Positions 42,938 to 55,200 of a stretch of DNA of 64,000 nt are shown one piece after another. A program made the position numbers and the translations under genes. How positions within the stretch are numbered: the first letter of the stretch is position 1; each line of letters begins with the position of its first letter. This stretch comes from Schaalia odontolytica (lineage in GTDB: Bacteria; Actinomycetota; Actinomycetes; Actinomycetales; Actinomycetaceae): positions 1 through 64,000 of the forward strand of contig NZ_PKKM01000007.1 in NCBI RefSeq assembly GCF_002847525.1, read 5' to 3'. The notes below the pieces were generated by a model that saw only the letters and a program-made list of their open reading frames with translations, was not told where the DNA came from and did no database searches.

Positions 42938-45900
42938 TTAGGCCTCCTCGCGGTCGCGGCGGCGCTTACCCGCCAGAGCCGCGAAGCCAGCGATAGCAGC
43001 CATGGCCGCCATACCACCCAGAACGGAAGCGTCCGAGCCGGTACGAGCCAAGACCTTTGCCACCGTGGTGGACGGCGTCGGGGCCGGGGTGTCCGGCGTC
43101 GGAGCCGGAGGCACCGTCAGCGGGAAGTCCACATCCAGGTTCTCCTCACCTTCACCCACCGTGACGGTCATCGAGGTCGTCGCAGCGTTATAGCCGGCGG
43201 GAACCTCGATGTCGACCGTGTAGGTACCGGGGATCAGGCCCGTGAAACGGTAACGACCATCAGAATCGGTGGTGGTGCGAGCCAGCTCCACGCCGTTGGC
43301 GTCCTTGAGGATCACGGTCACGTTCGGCGCACCGGGCTCGCCGTTATCCGCACCGTTACCGTCCTCGTCGTACCACACGCGGTCACCGATCGTGGCGGGA
43401 GCAAGCAGACCGAAGTCCACGCCCTGCACCGACGCATTCGTAATCGTCACCGCAGCCTGCGTCGCGCCCCGACCCGTGTACGCCTGGGTCGGAATCAGAC
43501 CAGCCAGATCACCCTTGTCGGGATCCACGATCACGACGCGGTACGAGGCAGGAGCCAGACCCACAAACTGGTAGGCACCCTTCTCGTCGGTCACCGCAGT
43601 CATGGGATCACCGTTCGCGTCCAGCACCGGAGTGCCATCCTCCTTCAGCAGAGCAACCGTCACGCCCTTAAAGCGCTGCTCAGAATCACTCTTGGAGTAC
43701 GACGCATCCGAATCACGGTAGATCGTGCCACCCAGGTTGTATCCGCCCTTGAACGACGCCGACGACTCATTATTCGTCGGATCATCGCCCGGCTGATCCT
43801 GGTGCGTAATCCTGGCAACGTTCGTCACCAGCTTGCCCGCACCATCACCAGTGATCTCAACCGTGATCGCGATCTTCTTCACCCCACCCTTCGCCACGGT
43901 CAGGCCAGACAGATCCCACACACCAGTGGCCGCATCGTAAGTACCATCACCCTGCGAGGACACAAAGCTCACGCCAGCGGGAAGCTGATCGGAGACAGTC
44001 ACGCCCGTCGCCGAGCCAGGACCGTTATTGGTCAGCGTCAGCGTGTACGTCACCTTCGCGCCCGGAGTGAACTCGAAGGACTTCTGAGCCTCCTCATCCG
44101 GATCGGTGATCTCCTTGAGAATCGCAGTATCAGCCGAGATGCCAAAACCCCAGTCCTGATCCAGGTTCGAGTTGTTCTCACCCGTCAGCGTCAGGTTAGC
44201 CGTCAGCTTAAACGCCTGCGCCAGCTTCTCCTTATCGGCCTTCACCTCACCAGACACAACCTTCTTGGCATCCACATCACCCGCAGGCGAATGCGTCAAC
44301 ACATCCAACAGGGGCTCAGCCTTCAGAAGAGTCTCGGGATCAACCGACACCTTGTACTCACCAGGCAGCAGATTCTCAAACTTGTACTTGCCATCAGCGT
44401 CCGTCACCGTCTCAAACGTACGAGTCACACCACCCGGACCCGTCCAGGTCAGCGTCACCTTCACGCCCGCCAACGGCTTGTCACCAGCATCGGGGGCACC
44501 CCCGCCGTTCTGGTTGACATCCACGAACAGCTGATCACCAATCACACCAGTACCAACCAGACCATAATCCACGGTCTTGTCTTCCTGGCCCTGGGCAAGA
44601 CTCACTACAGACTCGGTGCCATTAGAGTCGGCGCCGCGATCGTCGCCAGCCTGCGACACAGTCGCCTCGTAACCCACAGGGTTGGTGAAGGTGATCTTGT
44701 AGTCGCCGGGCAGCAGGTTTGCAAACAGGTACTTGCCAGCGGCATCCGTACTCACAGCCGCAACCGGATTACCATCCAGGTCAACGACGGGGTTGCCGGA
44801 CGCATCCACGATGGTTGCGGTGATACCCGGCAGAGCCGGCTCGTCGGCGTCCTGGATGCCGTCCTTGTTCGCGTCGAACCAGACGTAGTCACCGACAGAC
44901 GCAGGCTTCACGAAACCGAAGTCGACCTTCGTCACCTTAGGCGCGGCGGCCGTCAGCTCGATCGCGGTCGGCGTCACGAGCTTGCCCTGGCCGACCTGGG
45001 TACGGTCCGTGGAGGAACCGTAGCCGTAGGTCTGCTTGTAGTCGGACAGGTTCACGTCGGAACCATCGACCTTCGCGTCACCCGGGACGACCTCGACCTT
45101 GTAGGAGCCGAGCGGCAGACGGTTGAACAGGTAGTTCCCGTCGGCGTCGGTCTTCGTGGTGATGTCGGCACCGGAGTCGTCCTTCAGAGGGTTGCCGTCC
45201 GCGTCGAGCAGACGCAGCGTCACGCCTTCGAAGGGCTTATCGTCACCGGTACCGAAGGTCCACGAGGCGTCGGCATCGTTGAAGATGGTGCCCGCGATCG
45301 TGCCGCCGACCGTGAAGGTCGCGCTGTCAGTGTTGTTCTTCTTGTTGGAGTCGATCTGGTCGTACTCGCCCAGGGTCGCGGTGTTCGTGATGGTCGCTCC
45401 CTCGGTTGCGGGCTTGACCTTCACGAGGACGTAGAGCGTCTCAGTACCACCAACGTTGAGGTTGGTGTCGAGAATGCCGGACTCCATCGCGGTCCAGGTG
45501 CCAGCTGCTGCATCGTAGGAAGCGGTCGCGTAGGCCGGGCCCGTGCAGGGGCTCGTCGCACCGTCCTGGCAGATGCGCGTCTCGGCGGACACGTACTCGA
45601 CGCCTTCGGGCAGCTTGTCGGCGACGTTCATGCCCGAGGCGACGGCCGGACCGTGGTTCTTCAGGTTGACCTTGTAGAGCACGTGGTCACCCGGCATGAT
45701 TGCCTCGGTCGACTCGATGGTTTCGGGCAGGCCGTTCGCGTCGCGCACGACCTCGTTGCCGTTCATCTTGACGCGAGCCACGGTCTTGTTGACCTCGACG
45801 TCGGTCGAGACGTTGATGCCGACCTTGGGGGCCTCGTTGGGCAGCAGGTAGGACACCTTGCCGTTCTCGGTGACGCCACCCGCCATGGCAACGGAGTTCC

Positions 45901-48793
45901 AGGCGATGAGGTTGGCGTTGACCGGGGAGGTCATGGTCGCGACGAACTGGATCTTCTCGCCCACTTCGATGTCGCGGTTCATGACGATGCGGAAGCCGGT
46001 GATCGAGGCCAGGTTGGCGGGAGCATCGCCCCACGCGTCGGGGGTACAGCCGGCGGGGGCGTCGTTCATGGCGCCACCCACGGCCAGGACCTCGCCGCGG
46101 CAGGGGTTGGGAACCGTGGAGTACTGGATCGTGATGTCCGAGGCGGGAACCGTCGTGATTTCGGGGTCGCGGCCCTGACGTTCCTTCACCGACTGGAACG
46201 TCCAGTTCGTGGAGTTCAGGTTCGGCTTCCAACGAGACTCGCGAGCCTGGTTGGCTGCGGGTCCGACACCCACGTCACCCACGTAGGGCAGGATGTCGTA
46301 GGCCACGACCTTTGTCAGCGGCGCATTGCCCGCATTGCCGATCGTAAAGCGGTAGGCGCCGTCGGCACCCGGGTCGATCTCGGCGATCTCACCGGCGGGA
46401 ACGAAGTCATCGTTCTTGTTGCCCTTGACTTCCTTCGCGATCGTCATACCCGCGGTCGTGGCGATCTTGAACTTCACGCTGGAGTCGCACAGGAAGTCCG
46501 TCGTCGAACCGTCCTGGTTGAGGTCGAGCGTGTCCTGAGCGCGGAAGTTCATGCAGTACTTGAGGTTGCGAACGCTGCGGTCCTGATCGTAGGGCTTCGC
46601 TCCGCCACCCGGCATGAACGCCCAGGCGGTGTTCGTCGTGTCGCCGGCGGGAGCGGTGGCGAGGACATTGGCGTCGTACTTCGAGAAGAACGCGCCCTCG
46701 ACCGGATCCGGGACGATCCAGCGAATCAGGGTGCGGCCGGTGTTGTTGAAGTTCTTTTCCACCTCAACCTTCACCTTGGCCGGGTCGTAGGCGCTGCCAT
46801 CGGGGTTCTTCAGGACGGAGTAGCTCTCCGCGCGAATGTTGGACGCATCGTCCACGTCGAGGCCCTCGGGCAGCAGGTCCACGACCGTGAACGGCGTGGG
46901 AGCACCGCCGTCGACGGCCTTGCGGGCCTCGGCGACGATCATGAAGCTGGCGGGCTTACCGACAACGACGGGGTTGGTGCGCAGTTCCTTGCGGACCTGC
47001 ACGCCGGGCACCTCGGTGCGGATACGGGTCCAGCTACACGTATTGTCCTTCGAGACGGCGACGGTACCCGTGTCCTTATCCGTTGCCTTGACGGACGCGC
47101 AGTTCTGGATACGGACATAGTCCTCGGAGGCCACGGTGTCGTAGTACTTCTCCGGAGGCAGGACTGCGTTGTAGTGGCTCGCAAAATCGGCGGGCTCGGT
47201 CCTCGGGACATCACGCGAGACCTTGCTGATCAGGTCGACGGTCGGCCTGGCCAGCGGGGCGACGTCGGTCTCGATGACGAAGCGGGTGATCCACTCGCCG
47301 TCCGGCAGGGTGAGAGTACGGGTGTTCTTGTAGGTCACCGTCTCGTGGTTACCCTTGTTGGTCCAGTACTCGAAGGTCCAGCCGCTGATGTCCTCGTATC
47401 CGGACTTGGTGGAAATCTTGAACTCGTAGGGGCCGACGAAGGCGGGCTTATCGCAGCCGTCACCAGCTGCCTTGCCGTCCTCGGAGGACCAGGTGCAGGG
47501 CATGACGTCTTCCCAGCGGTAGTGCACGGTCGTATTTCCGTTGTTGCTGCCCTCGAAACGCCAGGGAAGCTCGTCACCGCGCGCGTAGTCGCGGTTGTAG
47601 GTGCCGATCTTCTCAGCGCTGGCCTCGACCCTGCGCTCGGCGAAGCCGTGCGTGATCTCGGAGCTCTTGGACACGACATTCGTCGGCTCGTTCATGCCCT
47701 CGGCCGTGATGGTCGCCGTGTTGGTGACCGTGTCGGCGGTCGTCACCGTGCCCTCGGGGTACTTGACGGTCACGGTGGAGGTGAGGGGGTTCTGGTATGT
47801 CCACTTGTCGTACGACCACGTCACGGAGTGGGTGGCCGGGTCGTAGACGCCGCCGTTCGAGGCGGTGACGAAGACAGCCTGCGCGGGCAGCGGGTCGACA
47901 ACCTTGATGTTCTGCACCTGCTGGAAGCCGATGCCGACGAGCTTGCCGTTGTATGCCGAGCCTCCCCAGCGGGTACCGACCTCGTTCGGCTTGGTCGTGT
48001 CGTTCTGCTGGTAGCCGTAGCTCAGCTCGTACGTGGCCTCGCCGCCGACTGCGGGGTAGTACAGGCGGTTCGTCGGGCCGTACTTCTTGATGGCGACGTC
48101 GGTCGAAGCGGTCCAGGTCGTGCTCAGCGTCTGCTCGACGCTGGCGGCGTTGTTGGCCGAGAAGACGACGTTCTGCGTGGTGGTGGAGTTGTTCGGCGCA
48201 TCGTTACCGTTGTAGTGCCACGGAATCTGAATGCGGTCCGACGTGCCGGCGGGCAGCGGGTCCTTCAGGGTGAAGCGGTAGCGCTGCACGCGCGCGCCGT
48301 CGGCAGAGTTCTCGACGAAGTTCTCGCTTTTTGCGACAACATCACCGGTGACGGGAACGACCGTGTAGCCCTGCTCGATGAGCTTGAGGCCGGCCGGCGT
48401 GATGGGGCCGGGCAGTGTCATCTCGATGACGGCACCCTTACAGGGGGTGGTCACCGACGAGCAGGAGAAGTTGATCGTCGTGATCTGCTGGTCGCGGACT
48501 CGCAGGGTGGTGGAGTCGTTGACGACGGTCATCGCCAGGGTGGCGGACTCATCGCGAGCGGCAGCGGGGGCGGCAACACCCTCGGCGCCGGCGGCCTCGT
48601 CGGTGGCCTCCGCATCGGACGAGGCAGTGGCAGCTTCCTGGGAGGTTGCTACGTCGGGCGATTGCGTGCTTTCGTCGGCGGCGCTGGCTCGCATGGCGAG
48701 GGGTGTCAGCGACGTGACGAGAAGCGAGAGAGCGGCCAGACTGGCAGCACCCGCAACGCCCACACGGGCGCGGAACGGACGCAGTCGAGACAT
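42938..48793 (-). CDS. Giant cell-wall-anchored surface protein (SdrD/DUF11-repeat adhesin), copy 1
   Basis: The 1951-aa protein has a signal peptide (VGVAGAASLAALSLLVTSLTPLAMRASA, cleavage after about residue 38), a large N-terminal region with many DUF11/isopeptide-like beta domains, several DUF11 repeats (VTYTLTLTNNGPGSATGVTVSDQLPAGVSF) and SdrD-B-like repeats (VWFDANKDGIQDADEPALPGITATI; DGKYKFENLLPGEYKVSV). The SdrD-B motif DxNxDGxQD is a likely calcium site. The C-terminus VLARTGSDASVLGGMAAMAAIAGFAALAGKRRRDREEA is a sorting signal of LAxTG form, favoured by class E sortases. It is probably an adhesin or pilus-like stalk. No sortase gene is adjacent. The next gene upstream is a longer paralogue with an almost identical signal peptide. 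A long open frame on the opposite strand is a codon-bias shadow. Confidence 0.93.
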   Translation of the reverse strand: MSRLRPFRARVGVAGAASLAALSLLVTSLTPLAMRASAADESTQSPDVATSQEAATASSDAEATDEAAGAEGVAAPAAARDESATLAMTVVNDSTTLRVRDQQITTINFSCSSVTTPCKGAVIEMTLPGPITPAGLKLIEQGYTVVPVTGDVVAKSENFVENSADGARVQRYRFTLKDPLPAGTSDRIQIPWHYNGNDAPNNSTTTQNVVFSANNAASVEQTLSTTWTASTDVAIKKYGPTNRLYYPAVGGEATYELSYGYQQNDTTKPNEVGTRWGGSAYNGKLVGIGFQQVQNIKVVDPLPAQAVFVTASNGGVYDPATHSVTWSYDKWTYQNPLTSTVTVKYPEGTVTTADTVTNTATITAEGMNEPTNVVSKSSEITHGFAERRVEASAEKIGTYNRDYARGDELPWRFEGSNNGNTTVHYRWEDVMPCTWSSEDGKAAGDGCDKPAFVGPYEFKISTKSGYEDISGWTFEYWTNKGNHETVTYKNTRTLTLPDGEWITRFVIETDVAPLARPTVDLISKVSRDVPRTEPADFASHYNAVLPPEKYYDTVASEDYVRIQNCASVKATDKDTGTVAVSKDNTCSWTRIRTEVPGVQVRKELRTNPVVVGKPASFMIVAEARKAVDGGAPTPFTVVDLLPEGLDVDDASNIRAESYSVLKNPDGSAYDPAKVKVEVEKNFNNTGRTLIRWIVPDPVEGAFFSKYDANVLATAPAGDTTNTAWAFMPGGGAKPYDQDRSVRNLKYCMNFRAQDTLDLNQDGSTTDFLCDSSVKFKIATTAGMTIAKEVKGNKNDDFVPAGEIAEIDPGADGAYRFTIGNAGNAPLTKVVAYDILPYVGDVGVGPAANQARESRWKPNLNSTNWTFQSVKERQGRDPEITTVPASDITIQYSTVPNPCRGEVLAVGGAMNDAPAGCTPDAWGDAPANLASITGFRIVMNRDIEVGEKIQFVATMTSPVNANLIAWNSVAMAGGVTENGKVSYLLPNEAPKVGINVSTDVEVNKTVARVKMNGNEVVRDANGLPETIESTEAIMPGDHVLYKVNLKNHGPAVASGMNVADKLPEGVEYVSAETRICQDGATSPCTGPAYATASYDAAAGTWTAMESGILDTNLNVGGTETLYVLVKVKPATEGATITNTATLGEYDQIDSNKKNNTDSATFTVGGTIAGTIFNDADASWTFGTGDDKPFEGVTLRLLDADGNPLKDDSGADITTKTDADGNYLFNRLPLGSYKVEVVPGDAKVDGSDVNLSDYKQTYGYGSSTDRTQVGQGKLVTPTAIELTAAAPKVTKVDFGFVKPASVGDYVWFDANKDGIQDADEPALPGITATIVDASGNPVVDLDGNPVAAVSTDAAGKYLFANLLPGDYKITFTNPVGYEATVSQAGDDRGADSNGTESVVSLAQGQEDKTVDYGLVGTGVIGDQLFVDVNQNGGGAPDAGDKPLAGVKVTLTWTGPGGVTRTFETVTDADGKYKFENLLPGEYKVSVDPETLLKAEPLLDVLTHSPAGDVDAKKVVSGEVKADKEKLAQAFKLTANLTLTGENNSNLDQDWGFGISADTAILKEITDPDEEAQKSFEFTPGAKVTYTLTLTNNGPGSATGVTVSDQLPAGVSFVSSQGDGTYDAATGVWDLSGLTVAKGGVKKIAITVEITGDGAGKLVTNVARITHQDQPGDDPTNNESSASFKGGYNLGGTIYRDSDASYSKSDSEQRFKGVTVALLKEDGTPVLDANGDPMTAVTDEKGAYQFVGLAPASYRVVIVDPDKGDLAGLIPTQAYTGRGATQAAVTITNASVQGVDFGLLAPATIGDRVWYDEDGNGADNGEPGAPNVTVILKDANGVELARTTTDSDGRYRFTGLIPGTYTVDIEVPAGYNAATTSMTVTVGEGEENLDVDFPLTVPPAPTPDTPAPTPSTTVAKVLARTGSDASVLGGMAAMAAIAGFAALAGKRRRDREEA

Positions 48794-49164
48794 CGACTTC
48801 TCCTTCTATGGGGCAGAAAGTGGACAGGATGCCTACCAGCGTAGTGAAGGCGCCGACGCCTATCTAGCCCTTACACATCAGCGCATTGCGAGCTCTGAAG
48901 ACTGCAATGTCGGGAGGATCGTGTTCAACAGTTTCTAAGCAAGTTCGCTGAACTGATGGTTAATGAAGCAATCGCATTGGCGACCGAGGTTTATCGGACA
49001 ATCATGAAATCGCTGCCAACACAATCGTTCAATAATGACCGCTTCAACAGGAATGATGAGGTAAACGACAAGGCACTGAAGTGCCCAAGCTCACACAGAT
49101 ATTGACCAAGGGTTGATTGTGGCGTTGCTGTGGGAGCCGGGTGCGGGTGAGTGATACATAAAGG
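48794..49164. other. AT-richer intergenic region upstream of surface protein 1
   Basis: This 371-bp stretch has clearly lower GC than its neighbours. It must hold the promoter of the gene at 42938-48793 but shows no box I can assign with confidence. The ribosome-binding region ATAGAAGGAGAAGTCG lies directly upstream of the ATG and is identical to that of the paralogue. No other gene is seen. Confidence 0.6.
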
Positions 49165-49202
49165 GAGGGGGCGCGGGACCTGTGTTGGTCTCGCGCCCCC
49201 TC
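49165..49202 (-). terminator. Terminator of the second surface-protein gene
   Basis: GAGGGGGCGCG (49165-49175) pairs with CGCGCCCCCTC (49192-49202); identical over about 42 bases to the hairpin at 42851. Confidence 0.8.
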
Positions 49203-49250
49203 ACCTCTTGGTGGGGTCACCCCCGTGTGGGGGGTTAGCCCGCGCTCAGC

Positions 49251-52200
49251 TCAGGCGTCCTCGCGGTCGCGGCGGCGCTTACCCGCCAGAGCCGCGAAGC
49301 CAGCGATAGCTGCCATGGCCGCCATACCACCCAGGACGGACGCGTCCGAGCCGGTACGAGCCAGCACCTTGGCAACCGTGGTAGCCGGGGTCGGGGAGGG
49401 GATCACCGTGAGCGGGAAGTCCACATCCAGGTTCTCCTCACCTTCACCAACCGTGACGGTCATCGAGGTCGTCGCCGCATTGAAACCGGCAGGAACCTCA
49501 ATATCGACCGTGTAGGTGCCCGGAACCAGGCCAGCGAAACGGTAGTTACCGTTCGCGTCGGTGGTGGTACGAGCCACCTCCACGCCGTTGGCGTCCTTGA
49601 GGATCACGGTCACGTTCGGCACGCCCGGCTCACCGTTATCCGCACCGTTACCATCGGCGTCATTCCACACGCGGTCACCGATCGTGGCGGGAGCAACCAG
49701 ACCAAAGTCCACACCCTGCACCGACGCATCAGTAATCGTCACCGACGCCTGAGTCTCGCCCCGGCCCTTGTAGGCCTGGGTCGGAATCAGACCAGCCAGA
49801 TCACCCTTATCAGGATCCACGATCACCACGCGGTACGAGGCGGGAGCCAGACCCACAAACTGGTAGGCACCCTTCTCATCCGTGGTCGCAGTCATGGGGT
49901 TACCCTCAGCGTCGAGCACCGGGGTGCCGTCCTCGTTCAGCAGAGCGACGGTGACGCCCTTGAAGCGCTGCTCGTCGTCGCCCTTGGAGTAGGAGGCGTC
50001 CGAGTCACGGTAGATCGTGCCACCCAGGTTGTATCCGCCCTTGAACGAGGCCGAGGACTCGTTGTTGGTCGGGTCATCGCCTGCCTGATCCTGGTGAGTA
50101 ATACGAGCAACGTTGGTGACCAGCTTGCCCGCGCCCTCACCAGTGATCTCAACCGTGATCGCGATCGTCTTCACCCCACCCTTGGCCAGGGTCAGACCAG
50201 ACAGATCCCACACACCAGTGGCCGCATCATATGAGCCATCGCCCTGGGCCTCCACGAAGGAAACACCAGAAGGAAGCTCATCAGAAACGGTCACACCAGT
50301 GGCCGAGCCCGGACCGTTATTGGTCAGCGTCAGCGTGTAGGTCACGCGCTGACCCGGGGTGAACTCGAAGGACTCCTGAGCAGCCTCATCCGGATCGGTG
50401 ATCGCCTTCATAATCGCAGTGTCAGCCGAGATACCAAAACCCCAATCCTGATCAAGATTCTGGTTCTTCTCACCCGTCAGCGTCACCGACGTATTCAGGT
50501 TGAACGCCTGCGCCAGCTTGTCCTTATCGGCCTTCGCATCCTCAGACACAACCTTCTTGGCATCCACATCACCCGCAGGCGAATGCGTCAACACATCAAG
50601 CAGCGGCTCAGCCTTCAGCAGAGTCTCAGGATCGATACTCACCTTGTATTCGCCGGGCAGCAGGTTCTCGAACTTGTACTTGCCATCCGCATCGGTCGTG
50701 GTCTCGTAGGTGCGGGTGATTCCACCCGGACCCGTCCAAGTCAAAGTGACCTTCACACCGGGCAGCACCTTGTCTCCAGCATCGGGGGCATTGCCACCGT
50801 TCTGGTTGACATCAACAAACAGCTGATCACCAATCACACCAGTACCAACGGCACCGAAGTCAATCGTGTCATCCGTCTGTCCCTGAGCCAGGGTGACCGA
50901 AGCCGAAGCTCCGTTGGAGTCCGCAGCGCGGTCATCTCCAGCCTCCGAGGTCGTTGCCTCGTAGCCAGCGGGCGCCTGGAAGGACACCTTGTATTCGCCG
51001 GGCAGCAGGTTCTCGAACACGTACTTACCGTTCGCATCCGTCGTGACAGCAGCAACCGGGTTACCCGACGCATCGGTCACGGCAGAGCCGTCGGCGCGGG
51101 TCAGGGTCACGGTCACGCCCGGCAGGGCGGGCTCGTCGGCGTCCTGGAGGCCGTCACGGTTGACGTCCATCCAGGTGTAGTCGCCAACAGAGGCGGGCTT
51201 GACGAAGCCGAAGTTCACGTCGATAACGGAACCGGTTTCAGCCTTGATCGTCACGTCCGCGGTCGTCTTGTAGCGGCCGGTGTAGGCCTCGGTGGGCTTG
51301 GTGCCCGCCAGAGGACCGGACGTCGGATCAACGACGCTGACCGTGTACTCGCCCAGCGGCAGACCCACGAAGGAGTACTTGCCCTCGGCGTCGGTCACAG
51401 CCGTCATCGGGTTGCCGTCCTTGTCGAGGACGGGGGTGCCGTCCTTCTTGAGGAGCGCAACCGTGACGCCCGCGTACGGGGCCTCGGAGTCGCTGGAGTT
51501 GAACGACGCGTCGGCATCGTTGTAGAGCTTGCCAGCGATCGTGTAGCCGGCGGTCAGCGGCACGGACGAGGTGTTGTCCGGCTTCTTGTCGCCGATCTGA
51601 TCCTGCTTCTCGATCGTGGCCGTGTTGGTCACAACCGAGCCGGCGGCGGAAGCGTCGATGGTGACGGTGATGCGCAGGGTGCGCGTCGCGCCCTTCTCGA
51701 TCACCTCAGTGCTCAGGTCCCACTTGCCGGAGGCAGCATCGTAGGTGCCATCGCCCTCGGCGGACGCGAAGGTCACGCCCGACGGGAGCTTATCCTGCGC
51801 GATGACGCCGGTCGCGGGGCTCGGGCCCTCGTTCGTGACGGTCAGCGTGTAGGTGACGGACGTGCCGGGGGTGAAGCCACCCGCCGGAACCTCGGCCGGA
51901 TCCGCAATCGCCTTGACGATCGCCGTGTTAGCGACACCAGTGAACGCCCAGTCCTGGTTGTTGTTCGTCATCGCGCCGGGGCTCAGCGTCACCTTGGAGG
52001 TCAGCGAGAGCTCCTGGCCCTCCGAGGCCGTCAGGTCGCCCGACGGGGCGTGGGTCTGAGCGGTGCACTCGGGGCACACGGTGGCAAGGGAGGCCTTGTC
52101 AACGGTCACGACGTAATCGCCGGGAGCCAGGTCCTTGAACGAGTACTTGCCGTTCTCGTCCGTGACCGTGGTCAGCGTCTTCTCCACGCCCGCGGGGGTC

Positions 52201-55200
52201 GTGTAGGTGAGCTTCACGGTCACGCCGGCCAGCGGCTTGTCCGCACCCGAGGGCTCGGAACCACCGTTGTTGTCGACGTCCCAGAACAGCGTGTCACCAA
52301 TCGTGCCATCAGCAATCAAACCAAGATCGACGGTCATGTCGTCCTGACCCTGCTTCAGACGAAGCCAGGTTTGAGCACCATCGGAATCCACGGATCGATC
52401 ATCGCCCGCCGTCCTCACGGTCTCGTAGTAGCCAAACGGGAAAGTGAAGGTCACGCCATAGTCGCTAGGCAGCAGGTTCGTGAAGACGTACTTGCCGTTG
52501 GCGTCCGTGGTCAAGGGCTTGACGAGGTTGCCATCGGCATCGACGACCACATCCATGTCCAGCTGTCCATCCAGGGTGACGGTGACGCCGGCAACGCCGA
52601 CCTCATCCGCATCCTGGATACCGTCCTTGTTCGCGTCGAACCACACGAAGTTACCCAACGAGACCGGCTTCACGAACGCGAAGTCAATCTTCGTGACGTT
52701 GGGAGCAGCAGCGGTCAGCTCGATCGGCGCGGGCGTCACGAGCTTGCCCTTACCAACCTGGGAGCGCGATGTCGAAGAGCCGTAGCCGTAGGTCTGCTTG
52801 TAGTCGGCCAGGTTCACGTCGGTGCCGTCAACCTTCGCCTCACCCGGGACAACCTCAACCTTGTACGAGCCCAGGGGCAGACGGGTAAAGGTGTACTTAC
52901 CGTCGGCACCGGTCTTCGTGGTGATGTCAGCGCCGGACGAGTCCTTCACCGGGTTGCCGTCCGCGTCGAGCAGACGGACCGTCACACCCTCGAAAGGCTT
53001 ATCACCGTCATTGAAGGTCCACCAGGCGTCGGCATCGTTGTAGATGGTGCCCGATAGGGTGCCACCCACCTTGAAGGTCGCGCTGTCCTTGTTGTTATCC
53101 GGGTTGGAGTCGATCTGATCGAACTTACCCAGCGTCGCCGTGTTCGTGATGGTCGTTCCCTCGGTTGCGGGCTTGACCTTCACGAGGACGTACAGCGTCT
53201 CGGTACCACCAACGTTGAGGTTGGTGTCGAGAATGCCGGACTCCATCGCGGTCCAGGTACCGGCCGCCGCATCGTAGTTGGCGGTCGCATAGACCGGGCC
53301 CGTGCACGGGTTCGTCGCACCATCCTGGCAGACACGCGTCTCGGAGGACACGTACTCCACACCAGAAGGCAGAGCGTCGGCAACATTCATGCCCGAGGCA
53401 ACCGCCGGGCCCTTGGCCTTCAGGTTCACCTTGTAGAGCATGTAGTCGCCCGGCATGATGACATCGTCAGACTCAACCGTCTCAATGACACCGTTGGCGT
53501 CACGAACCGGCTCGTCGCCGTTCATCTTCGCCCGAGCAACCGTCTTCTTCAGTTCGACGTCGGAGGAGACGTTGATGCCGACCTTGGGGGCCTCGTTGGG
53601 CAGCAGGTAGGACACCTTGCCGTTCTGCATGGAGCCGCCGGACATGGCCACGGAGTTCCAGGCGATGAGGTTGGCGTTGACCGGGGAGGTCATGGTCGCG
53701 ATGAAGCGGATCTTCTCGCCCGGCTCGATGTCGCGGTTCATCACCAGGCGGAAGCCCGTGATCGTCGTCAGGTCGGCGGGAGCGTCGCCCCACGCGTTCG
53801 GGGTACAACCGGCGGGGGCGTCATTCATGGCGCCACCCGCGGAGAGGACCTCGCCGCGGCAGGGGTTAGGAACCGTCGAGTACTGGACCGTGATGTCTGA
53901 GGCCGGAACAGCCGTGACCTCGGGATCGCGACCCGGCTTCTCCTTCACCGACTCGAACGCCCACGCCGTGGAGTTCAGGTTCGGCTTCCACTTGGAGCCG
54001 CGAGCCTGCGAGGAAGCGGGTCCGACACCCACGTCACCCACGTAAGGCAGGATGTCGTAGGCAACGACCTTGGTCAGCGGGGTGTTACCCGCGTTGGAGA
54101 TCGTGAAACGGTAGGCGCCGTCGGCACCCGGGTCGATCTCGGCGACCTCGCCGGCCGGAACGAAGTCGGGGTTCTTGTTGCCCTTGACTTCCTTCGCAAT
54201 GGCCATCGAGGGGGTCGTGGCCACGTTGAAGTCGATTGCGGCGTTACACACGTAGTCGGTGGTCGAGCCATTCTTGTTCACGTCGAAGGTGTCGACCGCG
54301 CGGCTACCGATGCAGTAGTTGGTGTTGCGCAGGCTCTTATCCTCGGTGGTCGCCTTCGCGCCGTCGCCGGGCATGAACGCCATGGCGTCGTTCGTGTTCT
54401 TACCGGCCGGAGCGGTCGCGAGCACGTTGACATTGAAGGTCGAGTACAGGCTCCCTTCGACCGGATCCGGAACGTTCCAGCGGATGAGGGTACGGCCGGT
54501 GTTGTTGTAGTTCTTCTCGACCTCGACCGTGACCTTGCTCAGGTCGTAGGGGGTGCCGTCGGGGTTCTTCAGCGTGGAGCGCTTCTCGGGGACGATCCCC
54601 GAAGCGTCATCGACGTCGAAGCCCTCGGGCAGGAGATCCACGATCGTGAACGGAGTGGGCGTGCCACCCTCGGTGGCCGGCTTGGCGGTGCCGTTGATGA
54701 AGAAGGTGGCGGGCTTGCCCACGACCACGGGGTTGGTGCGCACGGCCTTGTAGGCCTGGACGCTCGGGAACTCGTCGCGCACGCGCATCCAGGAGCAGAC
54801 CTCGTCGTCCGAGGCGACGACGGTGCCGGTGTCCTTATCAGTCAGAGTACCGCTGGCGCAGTTCTGGAAGCGCACGTAATCCGGGGAGGCCACGTAGCTG
54901 TAGTACTTCTCCGGAGGGTACACAGGGTTGTAGTGCGAGGCGAAGTCCGCAGGCTCCGTCGTCGGCAGGGCGGGATTCACAGTGCCATAGAAGAAGATCG
55001 TCGCGTTGGTCTGGGGTGCCACGTCGGTATCGATCGTGAAGCGGGTGATCCACTCGCCCTCGGGCAGGGTCAGGCCGGTCGTCTTCGTGTAGTTGACGGT
55101 CTCGTGGTTGCCCTTGTTGGTCCAGTACTCGAAGGTCCAGCCGCCATTTTCCTCGTAGCCGGACTTGCCGAGAATGTTGAACTGGTAGGGGCCGACGAAC

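Noticed and set aside
42839..48844. 2001-codon open frame on the plus strand opposite the first surface-protein gene
   Set aside because: It is a shadow of strong GC-rich codon bias: the translation is Arg/Gly/Val-rich without domains, and the opposite strand encodes a complete signal-peptide-to-sorting-signal protein.
49105..49119. 15-base match between the window and the start of the spacer at 1906-1933 (ACCAAGGGTTGATTG)
   Set aside because: Only the first 15 of 28 bases agree and the rest is unrelated. With 60 spacers and 64 kb such a chance match is not surprising, and the matched end would largely be trimmed from the crRNA.
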